From an uncultured Clostridia bacterium (GTDB lineage: Bacteria; Bacillota; Clostridia; Christensenellales; Borkfalkiaceae): 64,000 bases of DNA. The stretch spans positions 218,586 through 282,585 of the forward strand of contig CALWCE010000001.1 in NCBI GenBank assembly GCA_944376295.1. Reading direction: 5' to 3'. Shown here piece by piece: positions 46,651 through 55,292 of the stretch. Under the pieces are notes generated by a model that made no database searches, was not told the origin of the DNA, and saw only the letters and a list, made by a program, of their open reading frames with translations. The position numbers were made by a program, and so were the translations under genes. The number at the start of each line of letters is the position of its first letter. Position 1 is the stretch's first letter.

Positions 46651-49005
46651 TCAGATGACAATCGCCAGCTCCCGCAGGGCGCGGGTATAAGCAATATACT
46701 TCTCGTTTTCGGTCATGCCGCGGTCCAGAACGGCGACGGCGGAAAATTCCAGTCCCTTGCTCTCGAAGACGGTCATCACGTTGATGCGCGTCTTGGAAGC
46801 GCCCTGCGCCGAGAGCCGCCCGAACCCGCGCTTTTCAAAGAGCGGCAGGTCTTCCTCTCGCACGATGACGGCTTTCAAACCCTGTTTTCCGCGGAACCAC
46901 GCTGCAACGCGCTTCAAGGGGATGCGCTCCACCTCCGCGCCCGTCATGCCGATGGGCTGCATCTTCACGCCCAGCTCCCCCGCGACAAAGCTCACGATCT
47001 CATTCGTGTTGCGGTAGTTGACGTCGAGCTCGAAGTAATTTTCAAACGGCTCCCACTGCGTCAGCCCCCTCCACGGCGTGATGTTCTGTTTGAGATCGCC
47101 GAACACGTTGAAGGCGGCGTCCGAATGGATGGCGCGAAGGAGCGCATATTCGGAGGGCGAGATATCCTGCCCCTCGTCGATGAAGACGAGCCCGTAGCGG
47201 GGCGTTAAGTTCCTGCCCGCCCGAGAGAGCGCGCTGCACAGCGCATAGGCGTCCGAAGGGTACACGCCCGCGAGCGAAAAGCGCTTTTTATACTTTTTGA
47301 CGGTATGGCGGTACAGCCAGCGCGAGACGTCGAGTGTCCCCTCGCACTTCCCGAGCTCCGCGCACGCCCCGAAGAGGCGGATGACGGCGAAGAACTCCCC
47401 GAAGAGATCGACGCCCTCCTTCATCTCCCCGATGACGTCCGCGATGCGGCCGGCTTCTGCAAAGAGCTCCTCGCGCGCCGCGATGCGGTCGGCATAACTG
47501 TAATATTCGCCGTCGGGTCCCTTCTGGCGGTAGCGCTTCAAATCGGCGATCTCCTTTTCGATGCTCTCTTTGAGGGAAGCGAGATCGTCCTCGGCGCGGG
47601 AAAAGACGGCATTCGCGTGCGCGGAGAAGTCCTTCGCGCAGCGGTAAAATTCTGCAAATTGGCGGAAGAAATAGTCGGGCGTGCGCTCCCCTTCCGTGAG
47701 GACGAAGGATAAAAAGTCCTGCACCTGGGAGAGCGAACTCATCAGCCCGCGCATGGGCTTGGTAAAGTAGAAGCCCCCTTCCTTGTTCTCCTTCATCTCG
47801 CCGAGGACGGTACGGCGGATGCGCACGGAGGCGTTCTTGACGCGCACATACAGCTCGTGGCGGCGCTTGCACGAGGCAAACACTTCCTCGGCGACCGAGC
47901 GGCACTCCCTGCCCGTAAACAGCCCGAAGATATCGCCGTAGAGCTTTCCGATGTCCTTTTCAAGCTCCTTCGGGAAGGCGTCCGAATACAGCCAAGAAAG
48001 GTATTCCTTGCTCTCCGCCCCGCCCGAACATTTGAGCTCGATGCCCTCGTTCTTCAAGACCTGCAAGTAGTAATTCCGCAGGGTGATGGTGCGCACCTTC
48101 TTGAGTTCGAGCACTTTGGAGAGCTCGTCGATGAAGGCGTTAAAGGAATCGGATGGCGTGATGACGAGCACGTCGCGCGGGCGCAGGCTCTCGTTGTTAT
48201 ACATGAGATAGCTCAGGCGATGCAGAAGGATCATCGTCTTGCCGCTGCCCGCGCAGCCCTGCAAAACAAAGCTCTCGCGCTCGGGGCGGGTGATGATCTC
48301 AAACTGCTTTTCCTGGATGGTCTCGATGATGTCGCGGACGGTGAAATCGTCCTTCCTGTCCTTTAAGATGCTGCGAAGGTAGGGATCGAACAAGATCTCC
48401 TCGTCTCGCCCCGCGATCTCTTCGGGCGTGAGGTGATCGCGCACGGAGAGATATTCGTTGCGGAAGGAGAGGATGCGCCCGTTCTTGACGGAGAGCGCCC
48501 GCCGCAGCACGGTGCGGTATTCGTACTCGTTGATGGTAAAGCTGACGCGCGATTTTTGGTAGTACCGCACGGCAAGGGGAGCGCGCCAGTCGACGATCTC
48601 CAGATTGACATCCCCCTTCTTGCCGATATAATAGCTGTTGTAGCCCTCCTTGTCGTCCACGACGTCGATGCGCGCAAAGTAAGGCTCGACGAAATAGCAC
48701 TTATACGAATCGATCTTCTTCTCCACTTCCTGCTTTTCCGCCTGCTTTTCGAGGAGTTCGCGGTACTCGCCCGCCGAATACCCCTCCCGGGCGCGCAGCC
48801 CCTCCATCTCCGCCTCGATCTCGCGGACGCGGCGCTGAAGGCGGGAGAGATAATAAAAGCGGAGCATGCGCAAAACGGCGTCGAGGTGCTCTTTCTCATA
48901 GCAAAGCTGCCCTTCCTCGTCGAGGAGAGCCAGATACCATGCCTTATCCGCATCCCGCTTGGGATCGAGCATTTGTTTGAGCTTTTCGATCGTTTCCTGT
49001 TTCAT
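46651..49005 (-). CDS. helD: HelD-like superfamily 1 helicase (RNA polymerase recycling factor type)
   Basis: 784 residues. The N-terminal 130 residues form a charged coiled coil that in HelD enters the RNA polymerase secondary channel (RRVREIEAEMEG, KQAEKQEVEKK). The HelD signature YYIGKKGDVNLEIVDWRAP precedes Walker A VLQGCAGSGKTMILLHRLSYL near 243-263. Motif II VFIDEGQDISP near 620 and a C-terminal motif block (FESKGLEFSAVAV, YIAYTRALRELAIV) complete the ATPase. HelD removes stalled RNA polymerase from DNA using ATP. It is monocistronic between repeat elements. A generic UvrD-like DNA helicase is less likely because of the N-terminus. Confidence 0.85.
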   Translation of the reverse strand: MKQETIEKLKQMLDPKRDADKAWYLALLDEEGQLCYEKEHLDAVLRMLRFYYLSRLQRRVREIEAEMEGLRAREGYSAGEYRELLEKQAEKQEVEKKIDSYKCYFVEPYFARIDVVDDKEGYNSYYIGKKGDVNLEIVDWRAPLAVRYYQKSRVSFTINEYEYRTVLRRALSVKNGRILSFRNEYLSVRDHLTPEEIAGRDEEILFDPYLRSILKDRKDDFTVRDIIETIQEKQFEIITRPERESFVLQGCAGSGKTMILLHRLSYLMYNNESLRPRDVLVITPSDSFNAFIDELSKVLELKKVRTITLRNYYLQVLKNEGIELKCSGGAESKEYLSWLYSDAFPKELEKDIGKLYGDIFGLFTGRECRSVAEEVFASCKRRHELYVRVKNASVRIRRTVLGEMKENKEGGFYFTKPMRGLMSSLSQVQDFLSFVLTEGERTPDYFFRQFAEFYRCAKDFSAHANAVFSRAEDDLASLKESIEKEIADLKRYRQKGPDGEYYSYADRIAAREELFAEAGRIADVIGEMKEGVDLFGEFFAVIRLFGACAELGKCEGTLDVSRWLYRHTVKKYKKRFSLAGVYPSDAYALCSALSRAGRNLTPRYGLVFIDEGQDISPSEYALLRAIHSDAAFNVFGDLKQNITPWRGLTQWEPFENYFELDVNYRNTNEIVSFVAGELGVKMQPIGMTGAEVERIPLKRVAAWFRGKQGLKAVIVREEDLPLFEKRGFGRLSAQGASKTRINVMTVFESKGLEFSAVAVLDRGMTENEKYIAYTRALRELAIVI

Positions 49006-49242
49006 AAAGACGGAGAGAGTCTCCTCATTTTAGCCCCCCGGGGTCCCCAAAAAAAGACGAAGTATTTTTTTGGGGTGAGTTTGAGGGGCGAGCAAATGCT
49101 TCCTGAATTTGACTAAATTCCCTATTTTAGGCTCCTCTACGGGGAGCTGTCGCGGCATCCGAAGCTTGCTTCGGTGCCGTGACTGAGGGAGTAATAGGGT
49201 TCCCGCAAAGATTTTGCGCAGCAAAAGATTTGTGGGAAGAGG

Positions 49243-49353
49243 GTGAGCAGGCGCATTCTTGCGAAGAGCCCGGTGGGCTCTTTGCCGCCTGCGAACTTGT
49301 AAATTTCCCATAGTGGGGAAATTTCCTGACCGAGCGCAGGCTCTACTGCGCGA
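49243..49353. repeat. Four-hairpin element, copy c
   Basis: Stem A GCAGGCG (49247-49253) with CGCCTGC (49286-49292). Hairpin B AAGAGCCC-GGT-GGGCTCTT (49264-49282). Hairpin C AAATTTCCC with GGGAAATTT (49301-49309, 49316-49324). Hairpin D GCGCAG with CTGCGC (49334-49339, 49346-49351). Confidence 0.75.
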
Positions 49354-49496
49354 GACGAGCGAGCATCTAAGCAAAGCCGCGAGAATAACGAGCGGCTTGC
49401 AAAATTTGCTCCGCTGCGACGAGGGCTCCCACAAAAATCGCATCAGCGATCCAGGGCTCCCGCAAAAGTCGCGCAGCGAGTTTTGTGGGAAGAGGG

Positions 49497-49608
49497 TGAG
49501 CAAGTGCTTTCTTGGCAACGCCACGGTGTGGCGTTGACCACTTGCGAACTTGGAAATGGCACATAGTGCGTGCCATTTCCTGACCGAAGCGCGGGCTCTA
49601 CCGCGCGA
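49497..49608. repeat. Four-hairpin element, copy d
   Basis: Stem A GCAAGTG (49500-49506) with CACTTGC (49539-49545). Hairpin B AACGCCAC-GGT-GTGGCGTT (49517-49535). Hairpin C GGAAATGGCAC with GTGCCATTTCC (49552-49562, 49570-49580). Hairpin D GCGCGG with CCGCGC (49589-49594, 49601-49606). Confidence 0.75.
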
Positions 49609-50017
49609 GACGAGCGAGCATCTAGGCAAAGCCGCGAGAATAACGAGCGGCTTGCAAAATTTGCTCCGCCGCGACGAGGGCCGTGCTCTTTATCATACCA
49701 TATTCCCGCCCAAAAGAAAAGACCCTCGCGCAAAATTTTTGCACTTTTTTCCGCGAAAACAACGCCGCGCGAAAAACGCAAGCGGCGGGCGGGGCTTTGC
49801 GCCCCGCCCGCCGCAGAAAAAATCATATGCGACCCATTCTAATTCTTCTTAAGAAAGATCGGTTGCTTCCCCGATTTGTAAAATTCCTCATTATAGGCGC
49901 CTTCTTGAGGGAGCTGTCATTCCGTTCGCGGCTTGCCGCGGCGGGATGACTGAGGGAGTCATCCCTTCGGAAAGCCTTCACCCCTCGATGAAAGATTTTT
50001 GCCTCGGCAAAAAGATT

Positions 50018-51079
50018 TCATCGAATAATTTTCCGCCATCCGTAAACATCCTCGAGTTTCCCGTATTGGATGCCCGTGATGGTATCATACAGCATTTTGG
50101 TGATCTCGCCCATCTTGCCGCCGTTGATGACGTAGTCCTCGTCCTTATAGCGGATGAGCCCGACGGGGGAGATGACCGCCGCCGTACCCGTGCCGAACGC
50201 CTCGTCGAGCGTGCCGTTCTTGGAAGCTTCAATGACTTCGTCGATGGAGATACGGCGCTCGCTGACGGGATAGCCCTTGTCGCGCAGCACCTGCAAACAG
50301 CTCTTCCGCGTGATGCCGGGAAGGATGGAGCCGACGAGCGCGGGCGTCACGACTTCGCCGTTGATGACGAAGAACATATTCATGCTGCCCACTTCTTCGA
50401 CGTACTTCTTGTCCTTGGCGTCCAGCCAGAGCACCTGGTCGAAGCCCTTCTTTTCCGCCTCTTCGCCCGCCTTCATGGAAGCGGCGTAGTTGCCGAGGCA
50501 CTTCGCCTCGCCCGTGCCGCCGATCGCCGAACGCACATAGAAGTCCTCGACGAGAAGTTTGGTGGGCTCCAGTCCGTGCGCATAGTAACTGCCGACGGGC
50601 GAGAGGATGATGAAGAAGAGATACTCGGTCGAAGCATGCACGCCGAGCATGACGCGCGTCGCGACGATGGTGGGGCGGATATAGAGCGCCGTGCCGGGCT
50701 TCGTGGGGATCCAGTCCTTTTCGAGCTTCAGAAGCTCTTCAAGCCCTTCTTCCGCAACGTCCGCGGGGAACTGCGGGATGCACATCCTCTCTGCCGAGCG
50801 GTTCATGCGCGCCCAGTTCTCCTCGGGGCGGAACACCGCAATGGAGCCGTCGGGCTGGATGAACGCCTTCATGCCCTCGAAAATGCCCTGCGCATAGTGG
50901 AAAATAGAGGTGCCGAGGTCGAACCGCTGCGGTTCGTTGGGCTCGATCACGGGATCGTGCCAGCCCTCGCCCTGCGTATATTTCATCGTGAACATGTAGT
51001 CGGTGAAATAGTGTCCGAAACCCAGCTCCGTATCGGGAGAAGGCTTCTGCTTCAAAGTTTCCCGTTTGATGATCTTCAT
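50018..51079 (-). CDS. ilvE: Branched-chain amino acid aminotransferase
   Basis: 353 residues, the class IV long form (BCAT type II, as human and Firmicutes enzymes). Recognisable blocks: IFHYAQGIFEGMKAF near 59, the GTGEAKCLGNYAAS region near 188-201, QVLWLDAKDKKYVEEVGSMN near 215 and the C-terminal EAFGTGTAAVISPVG cofactor loop near 294. It makes Val, Leu and Ile from their keto acids with Glu as donor. The ribosome binding site is weak (GTGAGGT). It stands alone between repeats. Confidence 0.95.
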   Translation of the reverse strand: MKIIKRETLKQKPSPDTELGFGHYFTDYMFTMKYTQGEGWHDPVIEPNEPQRFDLGTSIFHYAQGIFEGMKAFIQPDGSIAVFRPEENWARMNRSAERMCIPQFPADVAEEGLEELLKLEKDWIPTKPGTALYIRPTIVATRVMLGVHASTEYLFFIILSPVGSYYAHGLEPTKLLVEDFYVRSAIGGTGEAKCLGNYAASMKAGEEAEKKGFDQVLWLDAKDKKYVEEVGSMNMFFVINGEVVTPALVGSILPGITRKSCLQVLRDKGYPVSERRISIDEVIEASKNGTLDEAFGTGTAAVISPVGLIRYKDEDYVINGGKMGEITKMLYDTITGIQYGKLEDVYGWRKIIR

Positions 51080-51114
51080 ACGATTACCTCACAAGCCGCT
51101 TGAAAAGCGGTGAA

Positions 51115-51255
51115 ATTCCATATTATAGGCTCCTCTTCGACGGCAAACAAATGCTTCCCGAATTTAGCTAAATTCCATATTGTAGGCGCCTTCTTGAGGG
51201 AGCTGGCATTCCGTCCGCGGTTTGCCGCGGCGGGATGACTGAGGGAGTATTAGCC
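51115..51255. repeat. GAGGGAGT-type repeat after a partial copy
   Basis: A truncated CTCCTCTTCG half (about 51123-51140) is followed by a full repeat (about 51177-51248) whose GGCATTCCG...CGGGATGAC arms and CCGCGGTTTGCCGCGG inner hairpin match the copy at 49892-49960. Confidence 0.65.
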
Positions 51256-51290
51256 GGGCTTTTCTCCGTCAAACTTTATACGCCAACGCC

Positions 51291-51920
51291 CTACTCCACG
51301 GGGAAGGGGCGGAAATAGCTCTCCCCTTCGATAATATCGGTGCGCCCCAGCAAAAGCTCGGTGACTTCCGCCCGGAACGCCTCCGCGTCCGCCTCCTTCA
51401 CGGCGACGGTAAACAGCGCCCGCGCTCCGAATTCCCGCGAAAGCACCATCGTCCCCTTCGCACCGAAAAAGCGCAGGAGCGGGTCGACTTCGGGGTAGTC
51501 CGTCTCGATGAGGAGCTCGCGGCAGACGGTAAAGAGGACTTTCTTTGCGCCCTCCACGCCCTCGGCTGCAAGGGAGGCATAGGCGCGCGTCAGCCCGCCC
51601 GCTCCCAGCTTGATGCCGCCGAAATAGCGCACCACGGCAACGGCGGTCTCGCGGAGTTCCTTCGCTTTCAGAACGCCTAAGATAGGCATCCCCGCCGTGC
51701 CCTGCGGCTCGCCGTCGTCCGAAAAACGCTGCAGATTCCCGAGCCTGTCGCTGATATACGCCCAGCAGACGTGCGTCGCGAGCGGGTGCTCCCGCCTCAC
51801 GCGGTCCAGAAAGGCGCGCGCCTCCTCTTCGCCCGCCGCATGGGCGACATAGGAAAGAAACCGCGACTTTTCGATGGTGCGCTCCGCCGTATACTCGCCC
51901 GCGACGCTCAGAAAGTCCAT
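51291..51920 (-). CDS. YigZ/IMPACT family protein (UPF0029)
   Basis: 209 residues. The N-terminal IMPACT domain shows KSRFLSYVAHAAGEEEARAFLD, HPLATHVCWAYI and SDDGEPQGTAGMPIL, then VRYFGGIKLGAGGLTRAY. The C-terminal 70 residues are the DUF1949 ferredoxin-like domain. Eukaryotic IMPACT regulates the translation kinase Gcn2; the bacterial role is unknown. It starts one base after the tyrS stop, so it is in the tyrS transcript. Confidence 0.92.
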   Translation of the reverse strand: MDFLSVAGEYTAERTIEKSRFLSYVAHAAGEEEARAFLDRVRREHPLATHVCWAYISDRLGNLQRFSDDGEPQGTAGMPILGVLKAKELRETAVAVVRYFGGIKLGAGGLTRAYASLAAEGVEGAKKVLFTVCRELLIETDYPEVDPLLRFFGAKGTMVLSREFGARALFTVAVKEADAEAFRAEVTELLLGRTDIIEGESYFRPFPVE

Positions 51921-51921
51921 G

Positions 51922-53118
51922 TTATTTTCTCACGATCTTGACGCGCACCTTCTTGCCCTTGAAGAGGGTGAACTCCCCTTCGGGCAGCGCCGCGTTGGGG
52001 TCGGTCGCCTTCTCGCCGTTCAAAGAGACGCCGCCCTGCTCGACGAGCCTTCTCGCTTCGCCGTTGCTCTTGCAAAGCCCCGCCTCGACGAGCGCCTGTG
52101 TAAGCGTTGCCGCCTCTTTGGAGATGGCCTTTTCGGGCATCTCGCCCTCGCCGCCGAACGCGGCGCGCGCCTGCGCCTGCGCAAGAGACGCCTTCTCCTC
52201 GCCGTGAACGAGCTTGGTGAGCTCGAAGGCGAGCCGCTCTTTTGCTGCGTTGATGCGCTCGTCGCGGTGCGCGCAGAGCTCCGCGATCTCCTCAAGCGGC
52301 AAAAACGTTAAAAGCTTGAAGCACTTCTCGACGTCGTCGTCCGCCGTATTGCGCCAGTACTGATAGAATTCGTAAGGGCTCGTCTTGTTCTCGTCCAGCC
52401 AGACGGCGCCCTTCTGCGTCTTGCCCATCTTCTTGCCCTCGCTCGTCGTGAGCAGGGTGAAGGTCATCGCAAAGGCGGGTTTCTGCTCCTTGCGGCGGAT
52501 GAGGTCGGCGCCCGCTAAAATGTTGCTCCACTGGTCGTCGCCGCCCAGTTCGAGCTGGCAGCCGTACTTGCGGAAGAGGACAAGGAAGTCATATGCCTGC
52601 ATGAGCATATAGTTGAATTCGAGGAAGGTGAGCCCCTTCTCCATGCGGGAGCGGTAGCACTCCGCCGTGAGCATCTTGTTGACGGAGAAGTTCGCGCCGA
52701 TCTCGCGCAGGAAGTCGATATAGTTGAGGTCCAAGAGCCAGTCGGCGTTGTCGACGATGATGGCGCCATTCTCGCCCTCGAAGCGGATGAAGCGCGACAT
52801 CTGCTTTTTGAAGCATTCGACGTGGTATTTCACCGTCTCGCGCGTCATCATGGAGCGCATATCGGTGCGGCCCGAAGGGTCACCGATCATGCCCGTGCCG
52901 CCGCCGATGAGGATGATGGGCTTGTGGCCCGCGTCCTGCATATGGCGCATGGCGATGAGCTGCATGAAGTGCCCGACGTGCAGGCTGTCCGCCGTAGGGT
53001 CGAAGCCGATATAGAAGGGCACGCTCTCTTTGCCGAGCTTTTCGTAGAGCTCGTCCTCGTACACCGTCTGCTTGATGAAGCCGCGCGCACGCAGCGTGTC
53101 CATGACATTTTGTGACAT
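51922..53118 (-). CDS. tyrS: Tyrosyl-tRNA synthetase
   Basis: 398 residues, the TyrZ-like form. Class I motifs: the HIGH-type HVGH in [12 protein letters not shown] near 42-53 and KMSKS-type KKMGKT near 228; an S4 RNA-binding domain forms the last 65 residues ([18 protein letters not shown]). It charges tRNA-Tyr. AAGGAG lies 8 nt before the ATG. The 170-nt leader contains no T-box but a 25-codon ORF with three Tyr codons and a terminator hairpin. Confidence 0.96.
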   Translation of the reverse strand: MSQNVMDTLRARGFIKQTVYEDELYEKLGKESVPFYIGFDPTADSLHVGHFMQLIAMRHMQDAGHKPIILIGGGTGMIGDPSGRTDMRSMMTRETVKYHVECFKKQMSRFIRFEGENGAIIVDNADWLLDLNYIDFLREIGANFSVNKMLTAECYRSRMEKGLTFLEFNYMLMQAYDFLVLFRKYGCQLELGGDDQWSNILAGADLIRRKEQKPAFAMTFTLLTTSEGKKMGKTQKGAVWLDENKTSPYEFYQYWRNTADDDVEKCFKLLTFLPLEEIAELCAHRDERINAAKERLAFELTKLVHGEEKASLAQAQARAAFGGEGEMPEKAISKEAATLTQALVEAGLCKSNGEARRLVEQGGVSLNGEKATDPNAALPEGEFTLFKGKKVRVKIVRK

Positions 53119-53142
53119 TGTTCTTTACTCCTTGTGTTCAAA

Positions 53143-53181
53143 TAAAAAACGGTCTGCGCCCCGCATTTGAGCGCAAACCGT
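53143..53181 (-). terminator. Terminator hairpin in the tyrS leader (attenuator candidate)
   Basis: An 11-bp stem (53171-53181 with 53149-53159, one G-U pair in RNA) followed by TTTTTT on the minus strand, placed between the leader ORF and the tyrS ribosome binding site. It would stop transcription unless an upstream event prevents folding. The segment ACGGT also occurs just upstream, giving a possible competing pairing. Confidence 0.75.
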
Positions 53182-53210
53182 GCATGACCGTTTATTCTGC
53201 CGCACCCGAT

Positions 53211-53288
53211 TTACGCGCAAAAGCACCCCGACGCTTCGCCGCGGTAAAGATACTTGCCGTAAATTGCGAGGGACATTTCGTGCTTCAT
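53211..53288 (-). CDS. Putative 25-residue leader peptide of tyrS
   Basis: A 26-codon ORF whose ATG is 7 nt after an ideal TATAAT, so it would be translated from a leaderless 5' end. The middle reads IYGKYLY with three Tyr codons within six and the end reads GCFCA. It ends 30 nt before a rho-independent terminator. This is the layout of a classical amino-acid attenuator: Tyr starvation would stall ribosomes on the Tyr codons. It is a short ORF without homology support, so coding is an inference. Confidence 0.5.
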   Translation of the reverse strand: MKHEMSLAIYGKYLYRGEASGCFCA

Positions 53289-53295
53289 GCCACTC

Positions 53296-53324
53296 ATTAT
53301 ACACGCAAGCCCCCCGTTTGTCAA
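53296..53324 (-). promoter_or_regulatory. tyrS promoter, full consensus
   Basis: On the minus strand TTGACA (53324-53319), a 17-nt spacer and TATAAT (53301-53296). The leader ORF ATG begins at 53288. Confidence 0.85.
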
Positions 53325-53399
53325 CGAAACGCGCGTACCCTTTGTGAAATTTATGCATTTCCCGCCCGCAAACGCCGCTCAGCGGCGCGTTGCCCCCTC

Positions 53400-53428
53400 T
53401 TGACAAAACGCAGCGATCATGCTATCAT
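53400..53428 (+). promoter_or_regulatory. Promoter of the WYL regulator
   Basis: TTGACA (53400-53405), a 17-nt spacer and TATCAT (53423-53428), with a 34-nt leader and GAAGGAGG before the start. Confidence 0.75.
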
Positions 53429-53468
53429 ATTGAAAACGGCGGCAACGCCGTGAGAAGGAGGAAGGGAC

Positions 53469-54395
53469 ATGAAGACGCAGACGCTCATCGGCATCCTCTT
53501 CACGCTGCTCGACCGGCAGCGGGTGAGCGCGGGCGAACTTGCCCAAAAATACAACTGTTCGGTGCGCAGCATCCTGCGCTATGCCGACGAGCTCACCTGC
53601 TCGGGCATCCCCATCGACGTCGTTCGCGGCGTTAACGGCGGCATCGGCATTTCGGACGCCTTCAAGCTCCCCCGCGGGCTGCTCACGCGCGAAGAAGCCG
53701 CACGGCTCCACGAAGCGCTCCTTGCGATCAACGAACAGCTGCGCGACCCTGCGCTCTCCGCCGCCGTGAAAAAGTTCGAATCGCGGTATGTGAGCGGGCG
53801 TACGGACGCCGCCTCTCTCGGCAACATCCTCGTCGACAGCGGCTCCTGGGGGGACGAGCACACCTTTTCCGATAAGCTCGCCCTCATCGACCGCGCCATC
53901 ACGGAACGGGAAGAACTTGCGATCGACTACGTCGACCGTGAGGGCGAACGCTCCCGCCGCCACATCCTCCCCCATCTTCTGGTGCTCAAACAAAACGTGT
54001 GGTACGCCTTCGCCTGGTGCCGGATGCGTAAGAAATTCCGTCTCTTCAAGTTGGGGCGCATGCGCACGGTCATGAAGACGGGCAGGCACTTCGAGCGCTT
54101 CCCCTTCTCCCGCGAAAACGTCCCCCTCGGCTTCTGGCAGTCGGAAAAGGGCAGCGTGACGGCGTGCTTTGCAATCTCTCCCGAGGCGCTCCCCTTTGCA
54201 CAGGACTGGCTGGGCGTCGAGAATATCGTGATGCGGGAGGGCGTGCATACGGCGGAAGTCGTTTTGCCCGACGACGAATCGCTCATCGGCAAGATCTTAT
54301 CGGCAGGCGCGGGGCTCAAGGTGCTCTCTCCCGACTCCCTGAAAGAGCGCGTCGCCGCCGAAGCCCGCCGCCTCGCCGCACAGTACGACGCCTGA
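53469..54395 (+). CDS. HTH and WYL domain transcriptional regulator
   Basis: 308 residues. An N-terminal HTH_11 winged helix (MKTQTLIGILFTLLDRQRVSAGELAQKYNCSVRSILRYADEL written in parts: LAQKYNCSVRSILRYAD near 25-41) is followed by a WYL domain near 140-215 (LAIDYVDREGERSRRHILPHLLV then WYAFAWCRMRKKFRLFKLGRM) and a C-terminal WCX-like extension. WYL proteins sense nucleotides or nucleic acids and often regulate stress or defence genes. It stands divergent from tyrS and alone, so it may regulate a distant target. Confidence 0.88.
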   Translation: MKTQTLIGILFTLLDRQRVSAGELAQKYNCSVRSILRYADELTCSGIPIDVVRGVNGGIGISDAFKLPRGLLTREEAARLHEALLAINEQLRDPALSAAVKKFESRYVSGRTDAASLGNILVDSGSWGDEHTFSDKLALIDRAITEREELAIDYVDREGERSRRHILPHLLVLKQNVWYAFAWCRMRKKFRLFKLGRMRTVMKTGRHFERFPFSRENVPLGFWQSEKGSVTACFAISPEALPFAQDWLGVENIVMREGVHTAEVVLPDDESLIGKILSAGAGLKVLSPDSLKERVAAEARRLAAQYDA

Positions 54396-54414
54396 CGGGG
54401 CACGAAAACAGGGA

Positions 54415-54493
54415 GGCGCGGCGGAAAAATTCCGCCGCGCCGAAAAAGAAACGCCGCGGGGCGGACGCTGCTTGCGTCCGCCCCGCGGCGTTT
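54415..54493. terminator. GC-rich double hairpin after the WYL gene, duplicated at 55293
   Basis: A first hairpin (GCGCGGCGG...CCGCCGCGC, about 54417-54440), AAAAAGAAA, then a perfect 18-bp stem (54451-54468 with 54474-54491). It serves converging WYL and XRE genes. Nearly the same 80 nt recur at 55293-55374. Confidence 0.7.
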
Positions 54494-54499
54494 CAAATA

Positions 54500-54940
54500 T
54501 CAGACCCTTCCGAGTACATGGTCGACCGAGCAGCCCAAATGATCCGCAATGCGCACCAGACTGTCGGCAGAGGGCAGACACTTGCCCGTGAGCCAATGAT
54601 AAAACACGCTCCACGATATGCCCGTATCGTTGACAAAGCGGTATTGACTTTGCCCCGCCTCCCGCAAAAGAACGCGCAGCCGATCCCCGAAAGGAGGCGC
54701 GGGTTTATACTCGGCTTCCTCTTTCGGATATTCGGTCAATCCCAGCACGAAGTCCGCCGAGCAATGAAAATATTCCACGAGCGATAAAAGCGTCTCAAAA
54801 TTCGGAGCCCTGCTGCCCGTGAGATAGGACGACAATTTGGAACTGCACGTTTTGATCTCTTGGGCGAGCGCCGTCTGCGTCAGGCCCCGTTCATCCAACA
54901 ACTCCTGCAAGTTTTCTGCGACTTTCGACAAAATAACCAT
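54500..54940 (-). CDS. XRE-family regulator with two helix-turn-helix domains
   Basis: 146 residues with two tandem Cro/cI-type domains: residues about 7-65 (NLQELLDERGLTQTALAQEI, LSSYLTGSRAPNFETLLSL) and 84-145 (LRVLLREAGQSQYRFVNDTG, FYHWLTGKCLPSADSLVRIA). A Pro-rich linker joins them. Two DNA-binding units in one chain suggest recognition of two half-sites, which fits the large imperfect palindrome at 54970-55013 between this gene and the divergent small gene. AAAAAGG is a weak ribosome binding site. Ligand unknown. Confidence 0.85.
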   Translation of the reverse strand: MVILSKVAENLQELLDERGLTQTALAQEIKTCSSKLSSYLTGSRAPNFETLLSLVEYFHCSADFVLGLTEYPKEEAEYKPAPPFGDRLRVLLREAGQSQYRFVNDTGISWSVFYHWLTGKCLPSADSLVRIADHLGCSVDHVLGRV

Positions 54941-54969
54941 AGAATAGACCTTTTTCTACAATCTATTCT

Positions 54970-55020
54970 CTTCTGAATTGAAAGAAAATGTTTGCATTCT
55001 TTCAGTTGAGAAGTTATACT
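54970..55020 (+). promoter_or_regulatory. Promoter of the 61-residue ORF overlapped by a large palindrome
   Basis: Arms CTTCTGAATTGAAAGAA (54970-54986) and TTCTTTCAGTTGAGAAG (54997-55013) match in 15 of 17 positions around a 10-nt centre. The promoter TTGCAT (54992-54997)-17-TATACT (55015-55020) has its spacer inside the right arm, so a protein bound here would repress it. The XRE protein is the obvious candidate. Confidence 0.65.
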
Positions 55021-55085
55021 ATTGTCAAATAAGTCGATCTGCGCAGAGAACTTATCATTTTTAAACAAAGGAGCACCACAAAAGT

Positions 55086-55271
55086 ATGCTGCGATCACAA
55101 GAGAAAAATCAAACGATGGACGAAACCCGTCTTTTCGAAGAACTTCTGCTCGCCGTGCGCGATGTTTTCGACTGCCTCATCGTGCAAAGCGGACAAAAAG
55201 CCCTTCTGCACTTCGAAGAGGGCGTCTTCTGCCTCTCCCTGCAAAAGCTGCCAATGCGGGATGACGCATAA
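55086..55271 (+). CDS. Small protein (61 residues), function unknown
   Basis: It follows a good promoter and AAAGGAG, though the site is 12 nt from the ATG; an internal ATG at 55116 would give 51 residues. The sequence is amphipathic (DETRLFEELLLAVRDVFDCL then ALLHFEEGVFCLSLQKL) with no motif I know. Divergence from the two-domain XRE gene and the shared palindrome suggest a regulator-target pair such as a toxin-antitoxin or phage-type switch, but nothing proves this. Confidence 0.55.
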   Translation: MLRSQEKNQTMDETRLFEELLLAVRDVFDCLIVQSGQKALLHFEEGVFCLSLQKLPMRDDA

Positions 55272-55292
55272 GAGAATACCCCCGTAACATGC

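Larger units (their letters stand above)
49006..50017. repeat. Intergenic repeat island 6, largest in the window
   Basis: About 1 kb without a gene. Order: A7/T7 hairpin (49045-49075); GAGGGAGT-type repeat (about 49125-49192); CCCGCAAAG hairpin (49202-49236); four-hairpin element copy c (49243-49353); AGCCGC hairpin module (about 49354-49425); a broken and a full CCCGCAAAA hairpin (49428-49495); four-hairpin element copy d (49497-49608); a second AGCCGC module (about 49609-49680); a GC hairpin near 49785-49815; and a GAGGGAGT-type repeat (about 49892-49960). The middle part is an imperfect tandem duplication with a period of about 246 bp. Confidence 0.75.

Noticed and set aside
53125-53324. 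T-box riboswitch for tyrS
   Set aside because: No GGGTGG-type T-box sequence, no UGGN discriminator loop and too short a leader; the leader-peptide reading fits better.
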